From Ignavibacteria bacterium UBA2333 (lineage in GTDB: Bacteria; Bacteroidota; Ignavibacteria; Kapaibacteriales; Kapaibacteriaceae): a stretch of DNA of 14,644 nucleotides. The DNA is taken from positions 1-14,644 of the forward strand of contig DDUR01000049.1 of the NCBI GenBank assembly GCA_002344895.1. The letters run 5' to 3'. The notes beneath the pieces were generated by a model. The model made no database searches. It was not told the DNA's origin and was given only the letters and a program-made list of their open reading frames with translations. Position numbers and translations under genes: made by a program. Positions 6,573-14,190 of this stretch are shown one piece after another (the first letter of the stretch is position 1; every line of letters begins with the position of its first letter).

Positions 6573-8555
6573 CTACTTCGCCACCACAAAGGTGGACGAA
6601 ATGATTCGTGCGTCGTTATGAAGTCTGGCCGTATATGTTCCCGCAGGCCAAGCTGAAACGTCGACGATAACATCCTGTTCGATGTTGAGTGATGTAATAA
6701 CACGTCCCGAAACATCGTAAACATCAACAACCATTGTTCCCGAAGTAGCCCCATTTGCCCCTTCTACATCAATGTGAACCTTTTGCTGCGCTGGATTAGG
6801 GCGGATAACGAGTGATACCGGCTGCGATTCTGGTTGTAGCTCGGAATTGTCGACTGATGTTGCTGGCTCCATGGCAACGAGGCACCGTGACATTCTTCCG
6901 GCATTGATGTCGAGAAGCTCAACGGCATGTAGAACAATTGCTCCAGTGTCATTCGGGTAGAGAATGACGTCCGATGTGTCACCGGTATTCGGCGCAACGT
7001 ATCGAATATTTAAGGGCAGTTCCGTGAAGATCGGCCAGTCGGGATGAAGAGTTCGTTGTGTTTGCCGGATGGTATATCGATAGAAGGTTCCCAATCGTTC
7101 ACGATCTACTGAAAGGATGGGCCAGCCTTTTCCTGTGATCCATTGCTCTACAAAGTTCTGTGTTCGTTCGCCGAGTGCTGACGTCAGGTGTTCAACGAAG
7201 TCATCAGTTGTTGCTGTACCAAGGCGGTGTTCGTTGAGATATGACTGTAGAGCAGCAAAGAAGGCTTCGTCACCAGCTATGGTCCGAGCCATTGCCAAGA
7301 CAACTGCGCCCTTTTGATAGATTGTTTGCGGATAGTTACTCGATCCACCTGTGCGTGGAAAGTCAACGAGACCAAACACACCTTCAGACTTGGCAATTGT
7401 GGTGATGTATTCGTCTGCTTTGGACTTGACCGAGAAGAAGTACCGTGTTGTGTCCGAGAGTTTTTCGAGCCACAGGCATTCACTAAAAGTTGCAAATGAC
7501 TCTGTGAGCCAGGCGTGACGAAAGTCAACCGGCGTTACAAGGTCTCCAAACCACTGATGGGCGAGTTCATGAGCTGCCACAGTATTCACCGTATCGTTGC
7601 CACGCATAAGGCCAACCGGATAACTCACCATGGTTTGATGTTCCATAGCACCACGTGTTGTGGCACAGTATCCAATCTTCGAAAATGGATATGGTCCAAA
7701 GTGTTCGGTTAAGACATCCGCCATTCGCGGCACAAGTGAAAACGATCGTTTTGCTGCAATTGTATCAGTATTTCGTAATGCATAGATTTCAATTGGTGTT
7801 GTCCAAGGTACAACAACCTTTGCATACGGGCCATGCGCAAATGTCAAGAGATAGGTTGCAGATGGTTCCGTCATCGACCACTCAACAATTCTACGGTTGC
7901 CGATGATAGTATCATAGGTCCGTAGTCCGTTCGATGCAACATCATTACCCGCTGCCATGGTGAATCGCGCACGAAAGGTTGCCTTCATGGAAGGATGGTC
8001 ATAACACGGTAACCAATGGCGCGTTGTACTGACGTAGGGTGCCGTAAAACCTACACCAAGTGCATAGAGTATCCCTCCTTCAAAGTGCACTCCACCCCAC
8101 GGAAGTGTGCCACCTTCATGTGTCATCGTGCCAGAATACCAGACAGTAAGAGTGTCAGGAATGAGAGATGGACTAACGTCACCAACGTGTGCTGCAAAGT
8201 CTGCTGTTGCCGCGGTATTGTTGGTCGTTGAATACTCAACTCGTATACCACGCCACGCAACAGAATCAACGTCGATTCCCTTTGCATGAAACCGCACAAC
8301 GGCGTCTGATTGTCCAAGAGCAAATGTCACAGCCATCTTCACACGGCCGCGAATACGACGTTGGCTGGCCTGAGTTAGATCAATGTCAGCATCATAATGC
8401 TGAATCAAAAAGAGCTGAGGGCTCGGTTGAAGAGGGTGTGATGGCTCCTGCGCGATTACCGTGGCCGACGTCGGCAACAGTGCACCGATGGCGATCAGGT
8501 AGGGGGCAAAAGGGGCAATCAACCGGGCAAGGACAGAATGATGTCGTCGTAGCAT
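6573..8555 (-). CDS. Secreted M1 family metallopeptidase with T9SS C-terminal sorting domain
   Basis: This is an exported zinc peptidase of the gluzincin M1 (aminopeptidase N-like) family, 660 residues from the chosen start. The zinc site is HELAH (329-333) with Glu352 exactly 18 residues further. The exopeptidase motif reads GAMEH (302-306), where classical members have GxMEN. The likely catalytic Tyr413 is in TIYQKGAVVL. The N-terminus is a basic, hydrophobic signal peptide ending near ATVIAQ. The last 80 residues (RPNPAQQKVHI... to VVAK) form a type A T9SS sorting domain, so the enzyme should reach the cell surface or medium. The open frame begins 20 codons earlier, but those codons lie in the terminator of the upstream gene, so ATG 8555 is used. 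It has no obvious Shine-Dalgarno sequence or clear promoter, so expression may depend on read-through. Confidence 0.9.
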   Translation of the reverse strand: MLRRHHSVLARLIAPFAPYLIAIGALLPTSATVIAQEPSHPLQPSPQLFLIQHYDADIDLTQASQRRIRGRVKMAVTFALGQSDAVVRFHAKGIDVDSVAWRGIRVEYSTTNNTAATADFAAHVGDVSPSLIPDTLTVWYSGTMTHEGGTLPWGGVHFEGGILYALGVGFTAPYVSTTRHWLPCYDHPSMKATFRARFTMAAGNDVASNGLRTYDTIIGNRRIVEWSMTEPSATYLLTFAHGPYAKVVVPWTTPIEIYALRNTDTIAAKRSFSLVPRMADVLTEHFGPYPFSKIGYCATTRGAMEHQTMVSYPVGLMRGNDTVNTVAAHELAHQWFGDLVTPVDFRHAWLTESFATFSECLWLEKLSDTTRYFFSVKSKADEYITTIAKSEGVFGLVDFPRTGGSSNYPQTIYQKGAVVLAMARTIAGDEAFFAALQSYLNEHRLGTATTDDFVEHLTSALGERTQNFVEQWITGKGWPILSVDRERLGTFYRYTIRQTQRTLHPDWPIFTELPLNIRYVAPNTGDTSDVILYPNDTGAIVLHAVELLDINAGRMSRCLVAMEPATSVDNSELQPESQPVSLVIRPNPAQQKVHIDVEGANGATSGTMVVDVYDVSGRVITSLNIEQDVIVDVSAWPAGTYTARLHNDARIISSTFVVAK

Positions 8556-8567
8556 AACGAAAGCTAC

Positions 8568-8610
8568 GAAAAGAAGAAGCCCGATGTCCGCTGAGCAGAC
8601 ATCGGGCTTC
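8568..8610 (-). terminator. Terminator between the surface-protein gene and the M1 peptidase gene
   Basis: A 13-bp perfect stem (8576-8588 with 8598-8610) with a 9-nt loop is followed on the minus strand by TTCTTTTCG. It lies 20 bp after the stop of the upstream gene and 20 bp before the peptidase ATG. Its arms share GAAGCCCG/CGGGCTTC with the tRNA terminator at 2571. Confidence 0.85.
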
Positions 8611-8630
8611 GGCATGTTCGCGACGTGCGC

Positions 8631-10907
8631 TTAGCGTACGACGGAGAGGGGGAGTGCGAAGGTGGTTGTACCGTTCGAAACGCGTACCATCGTCATGCCC
8701 GACGGGATGGAACTAACGTTTAGGTCAACGGACGTTTCGCCACCAAGTGATGGTGTAGACGTTGTTGAGAGAACCGTTCCTGTCATTGAGAGGATTTCAA
8801 CTGTTATCGTACCTGGTTGTGATACGAAGGAAATCTTCGTGGTGGCTGATGCAGGATTTGGATACAGGTTCATCGTTGTGCCAACGAGATCGATTGGCAC
8901 TTCGACACTCGTTGTTGCATTGAGACCGAAGTTCACGTCAACGTCAACATTTTCGGCATCGAGTGTAACAGACTGAGATGTTCCTTCAAATCCAAACCGG
9001 TCAACAACAACGGTGCTCGTGCCGAGCATCATGTTTGTAAGCTGGAAGTTGCCTTCACCAGCCGACATTGTCCAGTCAACTACGTTTCCTTGTGCATCAA
9101 GTGCAACAACGAGAGCACCGTTGACAGCCGTGTTGGCTTCGACCTTGCCGTCATCCTTACGGATGCTTCCACCGCGGTTAAACACCCAGCCGCGCAGACG
9201 GCCCTTGCCGCGGATCTCACCAACAGCCTTAAAGCGGATTTCGATGCCGTCAATGCTCGACGTTGACTCAACTGTGAGTTGTGTAGCATTCTTCCAAGCG
9301 TGAGCTACTACTTCACCTTCAACGTACCAGCCGGGAACGAATGGACGCTCACCTGGATGACCGAAGAGGATGTATGTTCCTGGCTCGAGGTTCTCGAAGA
9401 CAAATCCACCGTCGTTATTCGTTTCAACGGTAACAACCTTTACCTTATGCTGTTCGTCCTTGCCTTCTTTTGTGACCAGGGCGTAGGCTGTTACCTTGCC
9501 AACGATTGCGGCACCGGTTGAGTCATTCAAAAGTTGACCGGCAAGGCGGTTCTCATACGTAGGGCGAAGGCCCAGCGTAAAGTTGATACCATCAACATCT
9601 GCTGTTGCATTAATTGACGTTGCAAGTGTTGCATCGCCCGTTTCTTCCCAGAACTCAGGAAGATACTTTTCAAAGTTGTCGCGACCGCCAGCTTTCGCCA
9701 AGGCGATGTAGTTAACACCTTCAGCAACTTCGATTTCGTAGTAACCTTCAGCGTTTGTTTCAGCAACACGGCGACGGAAGTTTTCCGGTGTGTTGTCGTC
9801 ACGCTCGCGAGCTTCAAAAACAACTACGGCCTTGAGGCCTTCACCCGTAGTTTCATCCGTTACGCGTCCACGTACAACCCAAACCTTTGGTTGTGGGCGG
9901 CCTTCAACCGTAAAGTTGACTTCTGTACGTGTGTCACACTCGATCGTCACGTTTGCAGCATCAGCTACTTCTGCTGCATTCTCGTGCCATTCTGCATAGA
10001 AACCTGGGCCTTCAGCACGGAGCTTATATGTGCCAGCAGGAAGCTCCAGTACGTAGGTGCCTTGACGGAGAACAGCAGAGAAAACGGGGCGCCATGCTGC
10101 GTTGGAGTTGTCGCCCTCCTTGAGCAGCCACGCCGTGATCTTGCCTTCAGCAGGGCGGTCCGATCCGTCAATTGTCACGGTGCCATAAATTGCAGCGCAT
10201 GCCTTTGGACGGTCGTCACCACCATTACCTTCTTTTTTGACTTCCAGTACCCAAGCTTGTGTTGCTGAAATTGAAACACCGCCAGCAGAGACTGTGACCT
10301 TGATCTTGATTTCGTGACGACCTTCGACTGGCACATCCCACGATACCTTGCCTGTCGTTGCATTAATTGTCATGCCGTCTGGACCCTGAACGAGTGACCA
10401 TTCGACGTTACCGTCAGGGAGATTTGTCTCCAAGCGGGGCATGTAGTAATACGCCGAACCAACGACGTGAACCTTGTTCGGTTGTCCTACGATAAAGACC
10501 TTTGGCTCTGGTGTGCCTACGCGAACAACACGAATTCGAGTACGATCGCTTTCACCATCGGCGTTAACGGCCTTTACGAAGTACGTGTAGACACCGGGCT
10601 CAAGACCCATGTCATAATACGAGAAGCGGAGCGAGTTATTCGGCGTGACGTCAACTGAGCCGATCTTGTCAAACAGAGACAAATCCTCTGTTTCACCTTC
10701 AGCGCGATAAACATCAAACGAGGTAGCCGCGTCGCCGGCACGGTTAGCGAACCATGACAGGGCGACCTTGGTGGTTGTGAGGTTCGAGGCATTCTCGGCC
10801 TCAAACTCAACGGGTGCATTCGGGGCTGCAGCCCATGTTGCCACGGACGACGCCAGAAGAATCAGGGCGGCAACCAGTTGGCGGTGGAAAGGGACTCGCG
10901 TTCGCAT
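8631..10907 (-). CDS. Multidomain surface protein (FN3, Ig-like, four carboxypeptidase-regulatory-like domains, T9SS sorting domain)
   Basis: This is a 758-residue secreted protein with no visible catalytic domain. A signal peptide (1-27) precedes an FN3-like domain (about 30-130). Next comes a He_PIG/cadherin-like Ig domain (about 136-224) with the signature GPDGMTINATTGKVSW. Four prealbumin-like, carboxypeptidase-regulatory/Cna-B-type domains follow at about 236-335, 342-447, 453-558 and 565-662. Each has a GxV/RGRV start and a (E/G)GxYxxE or PGTYxL centre, and most end in an INFTL-like strand. The last 80 residues (MNLYPNPASATTKISF onward) are a type A T9SS sorting domain. It is probably an adhesive or structural surface component; function is inferred. 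GGAGA lies 8-9 nt before the ATG. It is downstream of the lipoprotein gene across 102 bp with no terminator seen, and ends in a strong terminator. Confidence 0.88.
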   Translation of the reverse strand: MRTRVPFHRQLVAALILLASSVATWAAAPNAPVEFEAENASNLTTTKVALSWFANRAGDAATSFDVYRAEGETEDLSLFDKIGSVDVTPNNSLRFSYYDMGLEPGVYTYFVKAVNADGESDRTRIRVVRVGTPEPKVFIVGQPNKVHVVGSAYYYMPRLETNLPDGNVEWSLVQGPDGMTINATTGKVSWDVPVEGRHEIKIKVTVSAGGVSISATQAWVLEVKKEGNGGDDRPKACAAIYGTVTIDGSDRPAEGKITAWLLKEGDNSNAAWRPVFSAVLRQGTYVLELPAGTYKLRAEGPGFYAEWHENAAEVADAANVTIECDTRTEVNFTVEGRPQPKVWVVRGRVTDETTGEGLKAVVVFEARERDDNTPENFRRRVAETNAEGYYEIEVAEGVNYIALAKAGGRDNFEKYLPEFWEETGDATLATSINATADVDGINFTLGLRPTYENRLAGQLLNDSTGAAIVGKVTAYALVTKEGKDEQHKVKVVTVETNNDGGFVFENLEPGTYILFGHPGERPFVPGWYVEGEVVAHAWKNATQLTVESTSSIDGIEIRFKAVGEIRGKGRLRGWVFNRGGSIRKDDGKVEANTAVNGALVVALDAQGNVVDWTMSAGEGNFQLTNMMLGTSTVVVDRFGFEGTSQSVTLDAENVDVDVNFGLNATTSVEVPIDLVGTTMNLYPNPASATTKISFVSQPGTITVEILSMTGTVLSTTSTPSLGGETSVDLNVSSIPSGMTMVRVSNGTTTFALPLSVVR

Positions 10908-11009
10908 GGGAACGTCTCCAGACTTGTGAAAAAGGAAGTGTTTTCCCTACAGGTATGGAGTCAACATTCCCTGACGACGGCGAGGGTTACAGCTGGGGAT
11001 AAGGTTCTT

Positions 11010-11582
11010 TTACAATTCGAGGTCAATTGTCCCCAGAATCTGCTGTTGAGGAAGCCCAGGAATAGCATTGCCCGGTCGGTTCACGATGATAAAGAGTGTC
11101 ACCGTAAGCCGACGTTTTTGCCCTTCAACGTGCGGTTGTTCCGCTATGAGGACGCTGAAGGTGTTCACAGCAGAGGGAGAAGCATCGGCGTCGAAGGTTT
11201 CGAGGGCGGAGTTTACCGAACATGTAATCCAGCCTTCACCGACGCCGAGGTTTCGAATGATTCCGCTTGCCGACATGGAGTCCACATTCACACGATACGC
11301 GTGGATCACAGCCGTACCACCGGTGTCGAGAGCTGCATTACGCATGGTGAGATCCATCCACACGATGGGATGCGGTCGTGCTGTTGTGTCGATGCGGATA
11401 TCCGGGTTCCCATCAATGCGGAATGTGCCTGCAGCCGTCGAGAACGAAGCCGAAACTGACGTCGGTTTGATGAGTATCGCCGGCGTCAGAGGCGTCTCCT
11501 TGCGTGGTGTATCCGTGTCAAGCGGCGACGTACACGCAGAGGTGACGAGGGCAAGAGTGAGGAGTAGTACGAGGGTTTTCAT
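11010..11582 (-). CDS. Small putative lipoprotein of unknown function
   Basis: This is a 190-residue protein with a short lipoprotein-type signal: MKT, a run of Leu/Val/Ala, then TSAC with Cys17 as the probable lipidated residue. The -3 position is Thr, so the lipobox is imperfect. The mature part has a Pro/Thr-rich linker (about 20-40) and then a mostly beta-strand domain with alternating hydrophobic pattern, perhaps an Ig-like fold. I recognise no family. It starts 21 bp after the stop of the anti-sigma/barrel gene with no terminator between, so the two are probably co-transcribed and it may work in the same envelope-sensing system. No Shine-Dalgarno sequence is visible. Confidence 0.7.
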   Translation of the reverse strand: MKTLVLLLTLALVTSACTSPLDTDTPRKETPLTPAILIKPTSVSASFSTAAGTFRIDGNPDIRIDTTARPHPIVWMDLTMRNAALDTGGTAVIHAYRVNVDSMSASGIIRNLGVGEGWITCSVNSALETFDADASPSAVNTFSVLIAEQPHVEGQKRRLTVTLFIIVNRPGNAIPGLPQQQILGTIDLEL

Positions 11583-11603
11583 AAGAGATGAAGATGATAA
11601 GGG

Positions 11604-12863
11604 TCAAAGTCGAACAGCCAGACCGTAGGTCAGACCGAATTTTGAAGAGGTGAACCAGCGATCCTGGAACTGATAGCCCATCATGGTGCCTTCAAGTCCG
11701 AGGATGAAGGAAAGAGGTCCTGTTGGTGCATACTGTAATCCGACGGTTGCACGGCCCAGCGGCCCAAACTTCGTTCCGCCGATGAGTGCCTGGCCAAACG
11801 GCGCAAAGGATGTTGTACCGAGGCGCGGGAAGGTATGCCGATACATGGCACCAGCCCACATGGATGATGGCTGCTGTTCATATCGGATCACCTGGCCGCT
11901 GCGACTACCTTCAAACACTTGCGGAAATGGTTCGCTGCCGAATTCTACGCCAAACGTTGATCGATCCGAGAGTTGATACATGAGGGCAACTCCAATGTGA
12001 TCATACCAGCGTGTGTCAGGATCGGCACTAACGTTGGTGATGTTCGATGCGGAGAGTCCGCGGAGCTGGATGAGGAAACTCGGATACAGGATGTAGTCCG
12101 ACGTAGCCGACAGAGTACGCGGCGTATACATCGGAGTTGCCGTTTCCCGCTGAAGTGTAATTGTCGTGGAAAGATCAATTGACGAAATCGGGACAACGGC
12201 GAGTTCACGTGGTTCTTCCGGAGCCTCTTCGACAGTTGTTGCCAGAGATGGCGACGAACGTTGTGACAACTCTCCTTCAGCCTTTGCCAGACGATCCCGA
12301 CTATCTCGCAGTTCAGCCAGTAGTTGGCTGTTCAAACGCTCGAACTCACGGATACGATCAAGATCAGCACGAGACGAAGCTCTCGGTACTGTGACGGGTG
12401 CTGACGTAATCTCTGGCTGCGTTACGTTGGTTGGTAACGCTGCGCCCGTTACCGGAGGCGTTACAACATCTGTTGAGGTTACGGCTGTTGGTATCGGTAC
12501 GGACGTACTTCCAACACCTTCACTTACGGCAAGTGTTAATCCCGCCGCCGCAATAGCACTGAGAATCGGCAGTCCGAGACGTCCCAACCATTGCATAAGG
12601 GCAGAGCCCCCTGCAGCCGCACTTGCGGCTGCGCCCGCTAACGGTGTCGCAAATCCCAACCCGGCAAAAACAGAGTTTGTCAGAGCTGCCGGAGGAACAA
12701 GGCCCATACGATCGTGATGAACAGCCGATCGAATTGCTAGTTGTTGCCGGAGTTCTGTTCGTAAGTCTCCATTCACCGAAAGTTCGGCGAATAGCTTCTG
12801 TTCATGCATCGAATCGAGCTCACCGTCGAGCAGATCCTGGATCCAGTCGCTATGGTTGCTCAT
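11604..12863 (-). CDS. Putative dual membrane-spanning anti-sigma factor with C-terminal outer-membrane beta-barrel
   Basis: The 419-residue protein has four visible parts. Residues 5-50 (LLDGELDSMHEQKLF, then ELRQQLAIRSAV) are helical and resemble the cytoplasmic sigma-binding domain of anti-sigma factors, without the zinc motif. Residues 91-114 are a single hydrophobic helix after an Ala/Gly-rich stretch. Residues 115-160 are Pro/Thr/Val-rich and 163-203 form a charged coiled coil, together long enough to cross the periplasm. Residues 255-419 contain about eight to nine amphipathic, aromatic-bounded strands with short turns, like small OmpA-type barrels. This matches the Dma type of anti-sigma factor reported in Bacteroides, which spans both membranes. 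The open frame starts at a TTG (12869), but ATG 12863 follows AAGGGA by 6 nt. It begins 2 nt after the sigma stop, implying translational coupling. Sigma binding itself is inferred. Confidence 0.75.
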   Translation of the reverse strand: MSNHSDWIQDLLDGELDSMHEQKLFAELSVNGDLRTELRQQLAIRSAVHHDRMGLVPPAALTNSVFAGLGFATPLAGAAASAAAGGSALMQWLGRLGLPILSAIAAAGLTLAVSEGVGSTSVPIPTAVTSTDVVTPPVTGAALPTNVTQPEITSAPVTVPRASSRADLDRIREFERLNSQLLAELRDSRDRLAKAEGELSQRSSPSLATTVEEAPEEPRELAVVPISSIDLSTTITLQRETATPMYTPRTLSATSDYILYPSFLIQLRGLSASNITNVSADPDTRWYDHIGVALMYQLSDRSTFGVEFGSEPFPQVFEGSRSGQVIRYEQQPSSMWAGAMYRHTFPRLGTTSFAPFGQALIGGTKFGPLGRATVGLQYAPTGPLSFILGLEGTMMGYQFQDRWFTSSKFGLTYGLAVRL

Positions 12864-12865
12864 GA

Positions 12866-13429
12866 TCAATCCCTTGACAATTCGTTCAGATACGGCTCAA
12901 GGATTTCCTTGATCTTCTGCCGAGCGCGAAAAACGCGGACCTTGGCCGTATCGAGTTTGATATTCAACATTTCTGAGATTTCGTTGTATGCCATTCCGTC
13001 GTATTCCCTGAGAACAAAAGCTTCACGCATGTCATGCGGAAGAAGCTCAAGTGCCGTAGCAATGAGATGCATCATCTCACTGCGATCGGCCTCACGGGAT
13101 ACGCCAGGGTTATACATCGTCTCCTCAAATTCAACGGCGGCGTTCGCCGTTCGTTTTTTCTCATTCAGACAAAGATTTCTGCAGATCGTGAGCGCGTAGG
13201 CCCGGACATTCTCGAGATAGTCCAAGCGCTCTGCACTCTGATAGAACCGCAGAAATGTTTCCTGAAACACGTCGTTGGCGCGATCGCGACTTCCAAGCAC
13301 ACGAAGACAGTACGAAAAGACGTTCGAAGAAAGGCGAGCATAGAGTTCGCCAAACGCCTCTTCCCGTCGATCCGTCCGCAACATTGCGTAGAGATCCGAG
13401 TCGCTATATTCGCTCAACCGACGCTTCAT
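12866..13429 (-). CDS. RNA polymerase ECF-type sigma-70 factor
   Basis: This 187-residue sigma factor has region 2 (about 23-93), including ANDVFQETFLRFY and the RAYALTICRNLCLNEKKR helix, and region 4 (about 125-177) with LLPHDMREAFVLREYDG and the helix-turn-helix EISEMLNIKLDTAKVRVFRAR. Region 3 is absent, as in ECF factors. It directs RNA polymerase to a small regulon when released from its anti-sigma partner, which is almost certainly the next gene downstream. The open frame begins 3 codons earlier at TTG, but the ATG at 13429 is preceded by TTGGAG. Only 37 bp separate it from the divergent YgjP-like gene, so its promoter must overlap that gene. Autoregulation is usual for such pairs but not visible here. 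Confidence 0.95.
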   Translation of the reverse strand: MKRRLSEYSDSDLYAMLRTDRREEAFGELYARLSSNVFSYCLRVLGSRDRANDVFQETFLRFYQSAERLDYLENVRAYALTICRNLCLNEKKRTANAAVEFEETMYNPGVSREADRSEMMHLIATALELLPHDMREAFVLREYDGMAYNEISEMLNIKLDTAKVRVFRARQKIKEILEPYLNELSRD

Positions 13430-13466
13430 GTACTCCAACTAACAATTGACGGATCAAAAGGTTACC

Positions 13467-14186
13467 GTGATCGAAGGTGCCGACAATCTCTTTGGAACTC
13501 AACTTCCGACGTATACCCTTGTACGTGGACGACGCAGAACGTTATCCGTGGAGGTTCGGCCACACGGCGACGTTATCGTTCGGTCTCCACTTCGATTGTC
13601 GATTCCAGCAATCGAGGTGTTTCTTCTGGAACGAGCCGAATGGATCCGAGAACGACGCCGTGAGGCGTTAGCCGTACGATCTGAACTACCGCGGCCTTCG
13701 TCTCCGGAAGAGGCACTTCATCGTGGTGCCATTGTCAACATACGCAGCATGGGCCATACGTATACGTCGTTCCCGCGATGGCAACGTCGTGAGGCAATTC
13801 GTGTGTTTTCCGACGTCATAACGCAGGTGTTACCAGCTATTGGTGTACCAGGACTTCGGTTTAGGGGGCTCGCCGTGCGCTCGATGCGCCGGCGATGGGG
13901 CTCGTGTACGAATACAGGCAAGATCACCCTCAACGAGCGCCTCATTATCGTTCCTGATGATTGTATTCGTGCCGTGATTGTTCACGAATTATGTCATCTG
14001 GTCCACCTCAATCACTCACCAGCATTTCGTCAACTAACACGAGATGTTTTCCCTGAGATCGACGAAGCCGATGCCGTTCTTGACAAATGGTCGGCGATTC
14101 TCACGGAATCTGCGCCTAAAACTACGAGCGGGGCCATAGGCCCCGCTGAACGTCGTATACTACCGGGTGCGTTTGATACCTGGTAA
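13467..14186 (+). CDS. YgjP-like (DUF45) zinc metallopeptidase
   Basis: The 239-residue protein belongs to the YgjP/DUF45 family of minigluzincin-like putative metallopeptidases. Hallmarks are RRWGSC (142-147), KITLNERLI, and the zinc site HELCHLVHLNHSPAF, with HELCH at 173-177. The N-terminal strand-rich part RRRTLSVEVRPHGDVIVRSP is also typical. Some homologues are linked to restriction-modification or stress loci, but the substrate is unknown. The open frame reaches upstream to a TTG (13446) that lacks a ribosome site. GTG 13467 follows AAAAGG by 5 nt and is preferred. The last codons overlap a GC hairpin that probably belongs to the convergent gene, only 4 bp away. Residues after about 215 look like a non-conserved tail. 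Confidence 0.88.
   Translation: MIEGADNLFGTQLPTYTLVRGRRRTLSVEVRPHGDVIVRSPLRLSIPAIEVFLLERAEWIRERRREALAVRSELPRPSSPEEALHRGAIVNIRSMGHTYTSFPRWQRREAIRVFSDVITQVLPAIGVPGLRFRGLAVRSMRRRWGSCTNTGKITLNERLIIVPDDCIRAVIVHELCHLVHLNHSPAFRQLTRDVFPEIDEADAVLDKWSAILTESAPKTTSGAIGPAERRILPGAFDTW
14114..14147 (-). terminator. Possible terminator of the bacilliredoxin gene inside the YgjP coding end
   Basis: A 9-bp perfect stem AGCGGGGCC/GGCCCCGCT (14127-14135 with 14139-14147), loop ATA, is followed on the minus strand by CGTAGTTTT. It lies 43 bp past the bacilliredoxin stop. The T run is short and delayed, so strength is uncertain. Confidence 0.5.
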
Positions 14187-14190
14187 CAGC

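Noticed and set aside
6576..6601. Hairpin TTCGCCACC/GGTGGACGAA as a terminator between the permease and peptidase genes
   Set aside because: The stem is bulged and neither strand shows a T run after it.
8559..8566. TAGCTTTC as a promoter core for the M1 peptidase
   Set aside because: The last base is wrong, no upstream element exists, and transcription would start at the ATG itself.
10878..11628. Plus-strand frames of 186-193 codons opposite the lipoprotein gene
   Set aside because: They have no recognisable domain, while the minus-strand frame has a signal peptide and fits the operon spacing.
13383..13412. ATTG-N18-TATATTCG as a plus-strand promoter for the YgjP-like gene
   Set aside because: It departs from consensus in both boxes and spacer, so it cannot be told from chance.
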